64,000 bases of DNA from Blastocystis sp. Blastoise (taxonomy: Eukaryota; Sar; Bigyra; Opalinata; Blastocystidae). Positions 1 through 14,215 of the stretch are shown in pieces. Every line of letters starts with the position of its first letter. The first letter of the stretch is position 1. A program made the translations under genes and the position numbers. The stretch is from NCBI GenBank assembly GCA_039096225.1, contig JBBPEB010000013.1, positions 1,142,001 through 1,206,000 on the forward strand, in the 5' to 3' direction. Under the pieces are notes generated by a model, which saw nothing but the letters and a program-made list of their open reading frames with translations, did no database searches and was not told where the DNA came from.

Positions 1-1250
1 TAGTGCAGGATGATCAGTATTTTTCAAGAGTATTTATTGTGCGTTATCTATAAGGTTTATTTAGTATTTATATTAATTATATTATAATTGCTTTTTATCA
101 TTATTATTTCATTGATTTATTTGTATATTAGTTTATTATAGTGATCGTTATTTTCTTATTTATATTTAAAAGGAATATTATTTCATTTTTGATAACAAAT
201 TATATATATAGATATACGAGGTCAATACTTTAATTAAGTGTGGCATTCTTTCTATGTTTAGAATTATTTTATGGTCCTTTAATGTATAAAAATATTGATG
301 AGTATATATTTATTATTATATTTATTAGTATATTTATTATAGTATTTATGATATTTATGATTATGAAAATAATATATATATAGTTCAACTATAGAATTAT
401 TTCCAGTTGTTATCATTTATTATTTTATATATATATATATCAACAATTAGTGAACAATAGATAAGGAAGCTATTCAATTATTAAGCCAATTAAATGATAA
501 ACGAGATTGTATATATATATTATTATTATATTTATTATATTATATATACTTATTATTATATATATATATAGGTTTATATATGGAGAATGAAGTTTATTGG
601 TCAAAAATTATTCATTATATATATATAAATATTTTTGAAAGAGATACTATTACGGATTCCTTACAACAACAAGAATAAGTATATATATATATTATTATTA
701 TTATTATTATATAGTTATTTTCAATATTATCTGAATTGATTCCTATAAATTAAAATAATTCTATGATTTTAGCTACTTTTGCATGTATATATATATATAT
801 TTGATTATTATACTTTATTTATATTATCTATATATTAATACTATTTATATATATATGTATAGATATATATACATCATTATCTTCTGAGAGTCCTTACCTT
901 TCATCCTCTCGCCTTCAGGCCCTTATCCCTACCCTCGCACCACTTCTCGCCTCCCCTTTACATACACATCGTCTCCATGCACTTCGTATTCTAAAGAGCT
1001 TCCAACAACTTGATGTATATATATTATTTTATATAATAATAATATTAATAATAATAATAAATATATATATATATATAGTCGTCTTCAACCTATTGAAAGA
1101 TCTACCTGTATATATATATCTTCATAATCATCATTATATATATATACATTCTTATAGTTACTTCTTATAAGTCCCTCACTGACGCACTCCTCCATCCCTC
1201 AAAGAACATTAAAGCACGTTATAATTCCTATACTATTAATTGTATATCAA

Positions 1251-1294
<44 letters not shown>

Positions 1295-1976
1295 GCTGAT
1301 TTATTAATTGTTATGTATTCACGGGAATATGGTCATGTATCTAATTTTTTTTTCTTATTTATTACCTCGTATCCCTCTAAATGAGTATAAAACAGTAGCT
1401 ATCTATGGACAATATATATGTATATAATAGTATATATAAGTATATATAATAGTATATATAATACATGAATAATATATATTCTGTGTATTTTCTGCTAATC
1501 TTCTTATTATATATGATCTATATATATATATATATGTATATAGAAATACTGGTTTATTGACTGTGAAATTGGCGGGAAGTCTTGCTTTGATTCAATTCAT
1601 CAATATTAAGCCACTTTTCAACAATATATATGCTCAATCAACTCTACAGAATATGTCCGATATACATAATATATATATATATGTAGTTCTTATGTAACTA
1701 AAAATACATTAAATAAACTATATCAAAATGGAATAAAGACGAATTCTTATATATATAATCAGATACTAACAATGGACATGATATTAAGTTTAATTGAACA
1801 ATCTAAAGTCAGATGGTATATATATATATATATATATTCTTTTTTAATCTATTTATCAATATATATATATTAGGACTCTATCTGAAGACTTATATGCTTC
1901 TTTTCCCTGTCTTTATATACATATATACAATTACCCCCTATCTATACACTTATTGATACTATGCATCAATTATACA

Positions 1977-1996
1977 CAGATCCCCGCGGGGATCTG
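1977..1996. repeat. 20-bp perfect GC-rich palindrome in an exon
   Basis: CAGATCCCCGCGGGGATCTG is exactly its own reverse complement and lies inside a UTP20-like exon in a very AT-rich context. It is the longest of the exonic GC palindromes described in the findings. Confidence 0.85.
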
Positions 1997-3095
1997 ATGA
2001 GCAAAGAAAGTCAAGGCCGACTTCTTCTAGACAATCTTGATAAGTATATTATATGTTATATACTATTATATATTATTATATCTTATTATTATTTATTATT
2101 ATATACTATTATATTATAGGTATAAGAATAACAAAGATTACACTCAATTCTTTAACGATATTATAAGAATAGTATATAACTATATATAACTATATATAAC
2201 TATATTTATAACTATATATAACTATATATATAGGTGAGTGATGGTATTGCTCTTTATTCTCTACTCCGATTGGGTCTCAATTCTACATATATACCTACTC
2301 TTATTGATCTGTATATATATAACTAATATATATATAACTATATATATAACTATATAGGTATTTACAATTACCCTTTGATTTGATGATTTCCCGTGGGGTT
2401 GAGAATATTCATAGTCGTAATCTATTTGTAGATAGAATCAATGGAGAAGCTACTATGAAGTATATATATATATGTATAGTATTTTATATAACCATATATA
2501 TCTATTTTTTCTCACTATATATACCTATATATACTTTTATATATAGTGCCATTATTAATTATTTATCGTTCAAAGCACGTCCTATATCTGACAAAACTGT
2601 TCTTCGAATTCTAAAGCAAAATATCAAAGTAGATCGTCGTATGTGGCGCATACTGTGACATTCTCTTATTTTTCTCTTTTTATACTCTATTATAATTACT
2701 TATTATTGTTATTCCACATATTATTATGCTTATTATTATATATATTCTAGCTATATATTCCTATATTTATTCTAGCTATATATTCCCCTCTTTTCTAGTC
2801 ATTTCTCCTTCTTACACTGGACATCCGTCAATACTTCACTTCCTCTTTCTCTCTCTTCTCATTCATTATGATTAATAACAATGAACCTCTCGTGACTTCC
2901 TTGGCGGCAACTATCGACGCGGGAACCAAATATAAGAATGTATATCTATTACAAGAACAATTGAATAAAGATAATATACATGATTTATATGATAGTCCTG
3001 AATTCCTTAGATATCAAGTATATATATATAATATTATCTATTATTACTATATTTATTACTATACATATTCTACATTTATTACTCTATATATATTA

Positions 3096-3141
<46 letters not shown>

Positions 3142-3234
3142 TGTAGATATTCCATCATCTTCCCTCCTTCTTCTTCCCGCGGAATCCCTTAATGAACTGC
3201 TCTCCATAGTGATGACTACTTTCCTATCTCTTAA

Positions 3235-3247
3235 TTCCCCGCGGGAC
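3235..3247. repeat. Exonic GC palindrome (TTCCCCGCGGGAC)
   Basis: CCCCGCGGG-type palindrome in a UTP20-like exon, read as Ser-Pro-Arg. Related sites lie nearby at about 2389 (TTCCCGTGGGG) and 3174 (TTCCCGCGGAA). Confidence 0.7.
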
Positions 3248-3836
3248 ATTCTCTTTGTCTTACAACATTCTTCGATGATCCCTCTATTTATCCTTCTTTA
3301 TATCTTGTAGAAGACACTGTTTAAGGTATATATATATATAAATTAGTTTGAATTATGATGTCATTCTCTCTTATTCTTTTAGTTTTATATATATATATAT
3401 ATATAATTTTCCTCCCCTTTACAGATTCTCCTGTTGTTCCACTTCGTTACTCGCTCTCCCTTCATCCCCGCCCTATATACAAAGACTTTACAAGTATTCT
3501 TAGATAGAGTTGGATTAGCGAGTAAAGACTCTAATTATGTATATATATATAATAATAATAGTATTATTATTGTTTTTGTTTTTTTCTATTACTCTCTATA
3601 TATCATTAAAAACATAATATTAATACATATATAATTATATTTCTCTATAGCACAAAACGTTACTCTCTTCGAACATTCTTCGTATCGACATACAGAGCGT
3701 CATTCGACCCATACATCATCATTTCCAATATAAAACGGATGACCATGATTGTACATATACCATGACTATTAAGGCCGAATATGAATTTATGGAGAAACTA
3801 AAGAAGAGTCCAGATGATGAAACGGCACAACTTATT

Positions 3837-4142
<306 letters not shown>

Positions 4143-4561
4143 GTATCTTTAACAGAAGAACGTATAAGAAATGCTATAGAGAAAGCAGTTCAGATGCTAT
4201 TAACGAAATCCTTACCTGAATGTTATCCTATGTGTTTAGTATATCATATATTTGGTCTTTATTATTTAAAATGGAATCGTTTTTGGCAGAAGCTAACAGA
4301 ATGTTGTGTAAGAATTGCGAGTTTTGATAATAAATTATATTGGAATTGTTTTTATGAAAAAGCATATCTTATTAATGGTTATATAGATATAAATATATAT
4401 GATCATATAGGATATAGTATATTATCTAAAGAAGAAAAGAGATATGGTATCGTCTATGGTTTAGAACGATTACAAGATAGATATAAACATTATATTAAAT
4501 ATTCTACACTTACATTTGTATTGAAACAACGATTATCGATGGGAGAAGAACTACTTTATGG

Positions 4562-4690
<129 letters not shown>

Positions 4691-6436
4691 TTATACAGAT
4701 GTTAATACTTATTGGACGTCTTTATTCTCTTCTCTTACTGATGTAGCTACTTATATTCGTCCATATAATAAACAATTTATGGGATTCTTTATAGATTTCT
4801 TAAAGAAGAAATATTATGGTTATCGAATAATCTATGATGTTGAAGCTCGTGATGTGATGAAACCAATTCATACTGAATTCGAAGAACTTCTAAAACAAAA
4901 GAATATTACTACTCCTACTATTATTCATAAAGAAGAAGAAGAAGGAAAAGAAGAAAATCAAGTAAATAATGAATTAGAATATATGTATAATTATACGTTA
5001 CGTCCACGTGATGCTGATGCTCGTCTGAAAGTCTTCTTAAAAATATTCAGTAATTGGCCTGGTATTCAAAGTATTTATTTAGCTGATTCTTTAAAGAATA
5101 TATGTATATTATTATTAAATAAGAATGATTCTTCTTTACAGAAATTATGTGTTGAAGTATTATGTTGCTATAGTAATTTACCTACTGTTCTATATAAGGA
5201 AAGTTTATTAGGATTATGTGATGAATTGAATTATCGTGATACTATGTTAGGATTATATATAGAGAAAGATCAAGGAGTTATCAAAGTAGAGCATAGAGAT
5301 CTTATTATACCTATTATAGAACGTATTTTATATGGTAGACTATTAGATAAGAAGATGAAATCGAAAACACATTATTATGGAAACTTGCTGCTATTTTAAA
5401 TTATTTATCTATATTAGATTATGAAGAATTAAAGCCATTATTATTTATGATATTATGTTCATTTACAAAAGATTTATTTATACCTTCTGTTCAATCAGAA
5501 GAAGATGTAGCTATATTATTAACTCATATATCTGTAAAGAAAGTTCCTGATACTCGTAAATTAGGATTTTTGAATAGTTGTTATGATTTAATACGATATA
5601 TGAGAGATCGTAGTAGTTCTTTTATTCATTATATATTAGCTGCTATAGGATGTAAATTAAAAGATAGTTATGATAATAAAGAGAATTTAGAAGATTTATT
5701 AAAAGAAGATGAACAAATAGATACAAATGGAAATGATGATGATATTGAAGATATTGAAGATATTGAAGATGAAGATGATAATAATAATGATAATAATGAT
5801 AATGATAATAATAATAATAATATGAAAATTGAAAATGAATTATCTACAGATGCCACTACTATTGCTACTACTTCTTCTACTACTTCTAAAGCAGATTCGA
5901 ATAGAATTCGATGTAAGTTTATTCAACGTCGTATACGTGGTTTATGTATAAAGAGAATAGTTGAATGTATAGGTTATTTTAGTAGTTATAATTATAAACA
6001 ATGGAAATCATTATTATTTGATCCATTAACTCCTTTGTATGAAGTATTACATAATACTATATTAGGATTAAAGAAAACACCAGTATTATTAAATTACCTC
6101 ATTTAATATCATTTTCTCCTTCTTTATATTATTTATATGATATTCAACCTTTATTATTACCTACTTTAGTGGAATGTTTATCATTAGGTATTGATTCTGG
6201 TAAACAATTAGGTGCTAATATTGTTAATGATATTATTGCTACTATTAATAATATATTAGGTATTAGAAGAAGAAATGGATAATTTTGAGAAATCAACAAA
6301 GAATGAAAATAGAGAAGAAACTGAAATGAAGAATAAGATGAGAAAAGAAATGAAAGAAACTGATAGTGATGATGAAGATGAAATCGAAAAATTAAAAGAA
6401 AATATTAAAGAAAAAAAGAATAGAAAGGATCAACGA

Positions 6437-6616
<180 letters not shown>

Positions 6617-6955
6617 AAGAATTATTAAATCGTATGTTGACTAGTAAGGTTATAGCTTATATTTCATCTCTTCTTGATTCTATTCTCTCTCATATTCAAA
6701 GCAGACTGAAACTTATACATAATTTTAGATCTGGTATTAGCGTTAGTATGCTGATATATATATATATATATGTATATATTTTTTATTGTTATTTTATTAT
6801 TCTTTCATATATATATATACATATTAAATGAAACTGGGTTGAATATAGGTATCAAGAAGTACCTAAATGTGATTAAAAAGTTGAATAGTTTCTTTTCTTC
6901 TGTCTTTTGTATATTAATGCTTAAAGTAATTATTTCATTGCTTCGTTTAGTTTGA

Positions 6956-9785
6956 ATATGTTTGATGGCTTATATCAAATAAATGATAGCTTTATTTGCT
7001 CATTTATAAAGACATTTTTTTGTATTTAGGTTAACTTTGTCAAAAATATTATGATTTATGGCCATGTATACAAATAAGGTGAAAAGCCTTTCATTCAGTC
7101 TGATGACAAAACTCATGAGTATCATATTTTGTTACAAAAAACTTCCTTATGTGTTTGATAAATTCAGCAGAATTAAGCATGGCTGAAAAAGTGTCACAAA
7201 ATTTGGTGGCAAGTGTCACCAAAGTCAGGAAAGGACTGACTATTTGATTATTTTTAAAACTTCAGTCATTCTTTAAAAATTTCAATGATAATTTCATTCT
7301 TTTGTTAAAGATTCAAATCAGAATAAGATTATTGCCTATAATATTTTTTCAAACTTGCTTTCTATCTGCTTTCTGAACTAATAATGGTTTATCATTAAGA
7401 TTCATATTGGTTTTTGTTGCATTGTGAACTCCTCTTAAATACTAGTCAATATCTACTACATGATGATTTCCCATTGTTTGTTGATTGCTTTGTTACGTAC
7501 TTGCTCGTTATGATCAGTGTTCAATACACATATCTTACAATGTGCTACGTGATGGATACTTATCAGTTACTTATTCTTGGAATGATTACTTGCAATGTAT
7601 AATTTTATGAATATTTACAGTTTGTTGCCTTCCATTTATTATTTACATCTGATTTGGTTACTCACCAAACTTCCTTACTTCTCTTCTTGAATTAGTATAC
7701 TCATTTTTCTTTTTGTAACTTTGCGATTAATGAGATCTTTATTTATGTTGTTTGTATGTTTGATTTTATTCGACTAATGTGCTTTTGATTGCTTGTTCTA
7801 CTTTATAAGTGCTAATTATTTTGTTTTTGTTTTTTATTTTTCTGATACTTCCTTTTTTCATACTGTATTATAATGGTATTTATATATAACGATGACATTT
7901 TCTTATAGATTTACTTATTATGAATTTTCTTATTCTTATTCTAGTATTTAATAAATACTTAAACACTTCATCTCTGCGATTAATACTTACTATGGTTACT
8001 AACATACATAAGTTTCTACTGAAGATAGTAGCAGATTAGTAACAATTGATGTTTATTTCTTTTCATCCTTAAATCCTTTTGTCTATATTACAATATTATC
8101 ATGTACTCTTATTCTATCAAGTTTACTATTATAAGTTTTTGAATGTTTTAGTATCTTATTGTGTAATTCTTTAATATGCTATTATACAGGAAAGTATCTA
8201 TATGATATTTCTTTGTTGTAGTTTTCTGTATAAAATTTTTGAATTTCTTTTTATTCTTTGTATATATTTTCATCTTGGTTAATTATTCTTCAACTTCTCT
8301 TCATGTTATCGTTAGTCTACTATTATATATTGAATTTTTAGTTATAAACCTTATCTTATTTCCTTATCTTATTTCATCTTTTGTTCTTTTAAGGTATTAT
8401 AGCATTACATTAATTGTATTAGTTTTCTGGTTTTTCAGTCTCTTCCTATCTTCTTCGTATGGTATCTTTATATTTATTAGACTCTTCATTTCTTCTGGTG
8501 CTTTTCAATTATTATGTGATCATTCGTAATACTTCACCTGCATGTTCTTTTCCCTTTATTAAAGAGTTTCTAGATGTGCTATTTTTATATTACTTTTATA
8601 TTATCCTTAGTTGATATTCCTTTTTCTCCTATGATAGAATTCTTTATGTTCTTATGTTATTCTAATAGTCGTTTCATATTTCTCTATTAAACATACTATG
8701 AGATTTAATGACGATTTTCTTTTCCTTTAATAATTACAAATTCCTCACTATTATATATTATTATATATCTTAGTTTTATTATTCTAACAGATTTATTTTT
8801 ATATTTGTTTCTATAATTGAAAACATACTCAATTAATTTATTTTCATATTTCATTCAAATATACTCTTCATATACATATTCATATCCTTCATTTATGGTT
8901 TTCTTCGTTTTCTCATGTTCTATATATTATCCCATGGTCTACTTATTTTTGTGCCTATTTTTAATCCTATACTTCCTCATTATCTCTATTTCTTTATCCA
9001 CTTTTCTTTTATTTCTAGTGCTTCTATTGTGTATATTGTGTGCTCATTATTAGACTTATTCATTTTAATACTGCTTCATCATTATCTCTCTTCATATTCT
9101 TTAATGCTCATGTTTATTGTATTTCCTATTTACACAGTTATTATTTCAGAAGCATTTTCCATTTCTTGTCTAAATAATATGGGTTTGAATATTTTTATTA
9201 GTCCTATTTCTTACTATCGTTTTTTATAATTCTTCTCGTTCGTTTCCTTTCTTTTTCTTTCCAACAATTTCTCTCTTGGCACTACTCATCATGGATTTTA
9301 GTAATCAAAGTTAGGATTTGTTCTCATTGTTGTATTACTATTATCTATATACCACAAAAGATATTTTTATTATTTCTCTTCATTCTAAGGTTTTGCTCTT
9401 TTTGTTACTTAAACATATTTATATGGCTACTCTTATTTATTATTATTGTGTACATTCTCTTCTTCTTATTTAATTTTTTATAAAAGCCTAGTATCTACAC
9501 CTTCTATTCCTTCTATTCTTTCTCATTTCTAATTACTCTCATTTTCCAAAAATGATATAATTATATAATAGGATCTATGTCTCCATATTTCTTTCGTACT
9601 GTTATTTAATAAAATACTATCTCTATTTACTTTAAACCATTTCAACTCCCTTTAACTTATTATCTATATACATCTTACATTCATGCTGATATGAATACTA
9701 TAATACTATTTGTATTTCTTCTATTTTGTTGAATACGGTTGAGGTAGTTCTCGAATTGTTTATTTTCTAAATTTACTAGGGTCAC
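6956..9785. other. Gene-poor stretch, no supported gene
   Basis: AT-rich sequence without the TA-type introns seen in genes. From about 7600 the plus strand is strongly T/C-biased, which creates hydrophobic-looking reading frames (e.g. 8239-8529, 8915-9229) with no recognisable motif. I see no homology-bearing exon, RNA gene or clear repeat here. The UTP20-like similarity ends at its left edge, so this may be sequence that replaced the missing half of that gene. Confidence 0.5.
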
Positions 9786-9822
9786 GCCGCAGGTCCGGGG
9801 CCTAACGGCACCGGACCGCGGC
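9786..9822. other. GC-rich hairpin island
   Basis: A 37-nt, about 80% GC stretch in very AT-rich surroundings. It folds into a hairpin: GCCGC (9786-9790) pairs with GCGGC (9818-9822), GGTCCGG (9792-9798) with CCGGACC (9111 offset, i.e. 9811-9817), and GCC (9800-9802) with GGC (9807-9809). There is a one-base bulge (9791), one G/A mismatch (9799/9810) and a TAAC loop. Function unknown; it recalls GC clusters or double-hairpin elements of fungal mitochondrial DNA, but nothing else here looks mitochondrial. Confidence 0.75.
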
Positions 9823-9991
9823 TGCAATGAATAATAACTGTTTGGTTTTTATTTACTTTCTTTCCTTTTTATCTATTATATATTATATATTATATATTAT
9901 ATAATATATATTATTTATTAAATATTATCTATAATATGTTACTTATTATATATTATATATTATATATTATATATATTATTTTAATAACACT

Positions 9992-10060
9992 TCTTATACT
10001 CTATATGGAGAGTAGCAATCATTTATTGATTGTAATCAGGTTCAATTCCTGATATAAGAA
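9992..10060 (+). tRNA. tRNA-like element 1 (anticodon-like UUA)
   Basis: A cloverleaf can be drawn. Acceptor TCTTATA (9992-9998) pairs with TATAAGA (10053-10059), followed by discriminator A. The D-arm is CTCT/AGAG, the anticodon stem CAATC/GATTG with a 7-nt loop ATTTATT, and the T-arm TCAGG-TTCAATT-CCTGA contains a good B-box (GGTTCAATTCC). Positions 8-9 between acceptor and D stem are missing and the variable region is only about 3 nt, so this is either a degenerate tRNA, a tRNA-derived element or an atypical tRNA. Read conventionally the anticodon would be UUA (reads UAA). A sister copy lies at 14216-14282. Confidence 0.45.
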
Positions 10061-10329
10061 CTAAATAGATTATTTGAATAGTATCTGAAAAACTAAAAAC
10101 AATACTTGAAGAAAATAAGAAATCCTTTTTGAATCATTATATTTGTTATTTATTATTTTAAAAATATATTTTGTATTTATAAATAGTTGAGTTACTGCTT
10201 TAATTATTATGGAGTTTCTAAAGCTAATAAATTTAGAAATGGGTCATAATGTTAAGTATTGAAAAATATTTTTATGTTGTAAAATCATTTTAAATAGATT
10301 ATAATAAAATAGCATAAACTTATTTTAAT

Positions 10330-11170
10330 CATTTCATAAAACTAAAACAAATCTAACACAACAAAGTCAACATTCATTTTGACTTTAACAACTTAAACAC
10401 AAAGTTTTTGAATTAATATTAATAAATTCAATCTAAATAGCATTTCTAAACACAAAAGTGTCAACAATATTACTTTTAGAGAGACTTTACCATTTCGATA
10501 TCAAGTGTATCAAAATAGTTTTAGACATAACTTTCACATAGTATAGATCTCATTATTTTATTTATTAATTCAAGTTTAATGTCTTGAATCTCTGACTTCA
10601 AGATCATTTTTAACACATTTTGAAAGGTTGACACACTTATAATTAATTTTAAAAGCTAATATTATAACATTATACTCATCATAACTCTATCAACATAAGA
10701 GTCACCATTTTGACACTCTTTATAAACATTTTACATTTGGTCATACACTTTGTCAAGTGTATTTTTGTCCTTTCTTTTGATATAATTTAGAATATAATTC
10801 ATAGTTTGATAAATAAAATATTTTATATTGAATCTCATCCTTTGGATAATTCATTTCTACATTTAAAAATATTAATCCCTTTAAACTTGTTTTTAAAAGT
10901 CAAAATTTTCATAGTCTAATGAAAACACAATTTTAAAAGAATATACTAACTCTTTAAAATTTCTAGACAACTCAAACACATTGTTAATTCACTTTTCAAA
11001 AATGAAATTCTCTTATTTTTTAATATGTTGTAGAATTTAGCTTATTATATATTAAACTTCTATTAGAATTTCGAATCTCCTATTTTAAGATAATATTTTT
11101 TATTTTACAACCTTAAAGTTACTTTTATGAGTTAATACGTTCACAAAATTATGTAAATATAAATGCGAGT
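10330..11170. repeat. Block A of a diverged ~400-bp repeat family
   Basis: Contains recurring phrases (CATACACTTTG..CAA..TTTTTGTCC, TTGAATCTC, CATTTTGACA, TTAATATGTTGTAGA) that recur in the same order at about 14500-15660. At least two degenerate units per block are visible. No coding potential seen. Confidence 0.55.
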
Positions 11171-11326
11171 AAACAGAGAAACTCAAAACTTAAATATCTC
11201 AATTATTGACAGTTTTAAATCAGTAATACTATACAGTGTTAAAAGTGACAATAAATGTTTTAAAATTTAATTCAAATATTTAAAAACTTGACACTATTTA
11301 ACATACTAAGTATTTCAAGAATTATC

Positions 11327-11680
11327 TTAATAGTCGACACAATTTAAATAAAAAAAAAAAAGAAAAAGAACAAAACAAAAATAGCAAAAGAAAACATTTA
11401 AATATAGAATAGCTAAAACGATAACAACAGCATAAATAAATAAATAATATAAAGAAAGCAGATAATAGAAAGCTATTAAATGTGAAAAATAATAATAATA
11501 ATAAGCAAAAGAAAAAGAAAAAGAACTAAAAAAAAAAAAATCTAAACATAACCATAACACTAAGAGAAACTATATAGATAAAAGATATATATATATAATA
11601 AGAGATAGTATAATAAATATATCTAACATATATATATTAAAAGAAATATTATAAATATTTGTTATATATATATATATATA
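11327..11680. other. Low-complexity A-rich stretch
   Basis: Poly-A-rich on the plus strand with no supported exon. It may be the 3' continuation of the mini-exon array at 11682-12832, but the frame is lost in T runs on the minus strand. Confidence 0.35.
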
Positions 11681-11681
11681 C

Positions 11682-12832
11682 CTTTAGATACATTTTTATT
11701 ATTAAAATGAAAGCTAACATTAGGGTGATAAGATCCCCTATTAGAAAAGACACCTATATATAATATAATAAATGATAAAATATATATAAACAATAAATAT
11801 ATATATATACCTTCTAAAGAAGGAACAGAGGAATCACCATGATATCTTAACTGACTTGAAGAACCTATATATAATGAAAAGATAATTAATAAATCAAAAA
11901 AAAAAGAAAGGAAGAAATAAGAATATACCTGTATCATTATTACTATTAATCCAAGACTCCATAAGAAAAGAACGACCTATATAAGATAAAAATAATAATA
12001 AACTAAATTAAATTTAAAAAGTAGACAACCTTCATCATTAATACGTTCAGCAACTACAACCACAACAGTAGAATAACCTATAAAGAAACAGTAATAGACA
12101 AATAATAAATAAAAAAAAAATAATAATAAATGAATGACAATATATATATACCTTTAATATCATATGAGCAGTCTACCTGATCACCAACAACATCAACAGC
12201 AACATTTACATCAATAAAACAAACCTATATATATAAAAGTAAAAAAAAAAATAAATGAATGACAACATACCTTCAACACCACACAGACATCTATTATCAA
12301 CATCACTGTTAACATGTACAACAACTGAAGAACCTATATATATATAGAAATAATAAAAAAATAATAATAAAATATAAAAAAAAAATAAATGATTGGTAAC
12401 ATACCATCTATAAAGCAAGAAGAACCTACATCAACACCGATATCACTATTGGAATCACTTACAATAACAGAAGAACCTATAAATAAAGAAAAGTTAAAAA
12501 AATAAAAACAAATCATTGACAACATACCTTCACAGTTAGCATAACAGGCAACACCACCACCACTGCATAATTCAAATAGCATAGAAGAACCTAAAATAAT
12601 ATAATAAATAATTAAAAAAAAAAAGAAATGGAAAAATATATACCTTAAAGACCATCATAGCAAGTACCACCAAGACCAAGAGCATACACAACTGGATTTT
12701 ATTGAGTAGAAGAACCTAAATATGAATACTAATAACAAATAGATACAATATACCTGATTTTCTTTGAAATATAAATTATTTTTTATTTCCAGACCTCCAC
12801 CTTGAAGCAATTTTGTTGTTCTTAGACATCAT
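11682..12832 (-). pseudogene. Array of phase-1 mini-exons, unknown product
   Basis: On the minus strand about ten short exons alternate with AT-rich introns (GTAT(G/A)..ATATAG): 12754-12832, 12644-12715, 12528-12590, 12405-12476, 12271-12333, 12152-12224, 12030-12077, 11929-11976, 11811-11864, 11682-11753. Internal exons are 48-73 nt, nearly all a multiple of 3, and all split a Gly codon (G|GT). Each therefore encodes a module of the type G-SS-(hydrophobic run)-...-(E/D/K)G, e.g. SSVVVHVNSDV..CLCGVEG. The pattern implies tandem duplication of one exon-intron unit. The first exon has ATG-ATG at 12832. The frame contains three TAA codons, one in the first exon and two in the second, and the exon at 12152-12224 has one extra base. 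It is thus decayed, or read in an unusual way. I do not recognise the protein. Confidence 0.5.
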
Positions 12833-13555
12833 AATTAATAATTTAATATATAAATGAGTATTAGATTATGTATTTAACAATCCTATTTCATTTGAATTAA
12901 TAAATATAATAGGGTCTATTTTTAAAATATGCTTCTTAAAACATAATAGAAATCAAAAATAGCCTTAATTTTTCATTGATTTTATTACAAAAGTAATAAT
13001 TGGGTCATTCTGGTTTAAAATCATTTTGGGTACCCAAAAAACATAGTTCTTTACTCTTTTTTAAATATTTTATTGTATTGATTGACTTAGTGTGTTTTAT
13101 TTATTTATTTAAAGTTATTTAACTTAGTATTATATTTATCTATTTATATACTAATTTATTTATTTAAAATAATACACTTCTTTATAGGATTCTCTTGTAT
13201 TTGCCTTGGTTGTCATGGTTAGTGGTTCTTGAAGTGGTCCTGGTTAAATGAAATGGTTTATTTAGTGTCAGGTATATAAATATATATATTTTTTATAATA
13301 TTTCATTTTTAATTCATTTGTTTCTTTAATTGTTTCTTTTTTTATTATCTTTTTGGTTTATATTTTCTTTATATATAATTAATCAATAGATTATTAGTTA
13401 TTTTTATTCTATAGGGAAGAAAATGTAACTGATGTGTGTGTTATACTCTTCGTTTTTTCATGTCTTTCTTTTAAATCTGTGGTTTCAGGTTGATTTATAT
13501 GTATATATTTATATTTTATTTATTATTTTTGTTATTTATTGTTTCTTTATTTATT
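12833..13555. other. AT-rich stretch without a supported gene
   Basis: No exon or RNA gene could be supported. It begins just upstream of the ATG of the minus-strand mini-exon array and would hold its promoter if the array is transcribed. Confidence 0.35.
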
Positions 13556-13604
13556 TATATTTTATTTATTAAATTTATTTTATTTATTTATTTATTTATT
13601 TATT

Positions 13605-13643
<39 letters not shown>

Positions 13644-13745
13644 TTATATTTATTATATTTATATGTTTATTTATTTATTATTATTTATTTATTTTATATG
13701 TTTATTTATTTATTTTTAATATTTATTTATGTATTTATTAATTAT
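13556..13745. repeat. (TTTA)n-like tetranucleotide tract
   Basis: Imperfect run of TTTA/TTAT units. The hydrophobic frames across it are repeat artefacts. Confidence 0.7.
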
Positions 13746-13789
13746 TTATATTATCTTTTTTATATGTTTTCTATTTTATATAGGTTTAA

Positions 13790-14162
13790 AATCTTCTTAT
13801 TCTTTTTTTTCTTCTTTCTTCTTCCTTCTTACTTCTTTCTCATTCTTTCTACTTCCTATTTCCTTCTTCATTCCTTCTTCCTTCTTCCTATTTCCTTCTC
13901 CATTCATGCTTCCTTCTTCCTATTTCATTCTTCATTCATGCTTCCTACTTCCTACTTCCTTCTTCCTTCTTCCTCATCTTTGATTCTTCTTACTTACTTC
14001 TTCTTCATTCTGGATTCTTCCTTCTTCCTCATCCTTCCTTATTCTTACTTCTTCTTACTTCCTTCTTTCTCATCCTTCTTCCTCATCCTTCCTTATTCTT
14101 ACTTCTTCTTCCTAATCCTTCCTACTTCCTTCTTCCTCATCCTTCCACTTCATTTCCTTCTT
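13790..14162. repeat. Long polypyrimidine tract (TTC/TTCC-rich)
   Basis: About 370 nt of almost pure C/T on the plus strand, built from TTCTTCC-like units with variants such as CCTCATCC. Such tracts can form triplex (H-) DNA. Not credible as coding sequence. Confidence 0.75.
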
Positions 14163-14215
14163 ATTATATATATATATATATATATATTTGATTATTATTA
14201 TTATTTATAAACTCC

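Noticed and set aside
3040-3140. Possible CRISPR-like or tandem array in TA-rich segments
   Set aside because: Simple TA dinucleotide runs without spacer/repeat structure; the genome is eukaryotic.
8239-9229. Hydrophobic frames that look like membrane proteins
   Set aside because: T-rich composition alone produces Leu/Phe/Ile/Tyr runs; no motifs, splice pattern or family resemblance.
9786-9822. Rho-independent bacterial terminator
   Set aside because: The hairpin has the stem strength but no following T run, and the context is eukaryotic.
13490-14210. Overlapping frames rich in Leu/Tyr/Phe and Ser/Pro
   Set aside because: They cross TTTA and polypyrimidine repeats in several frames.
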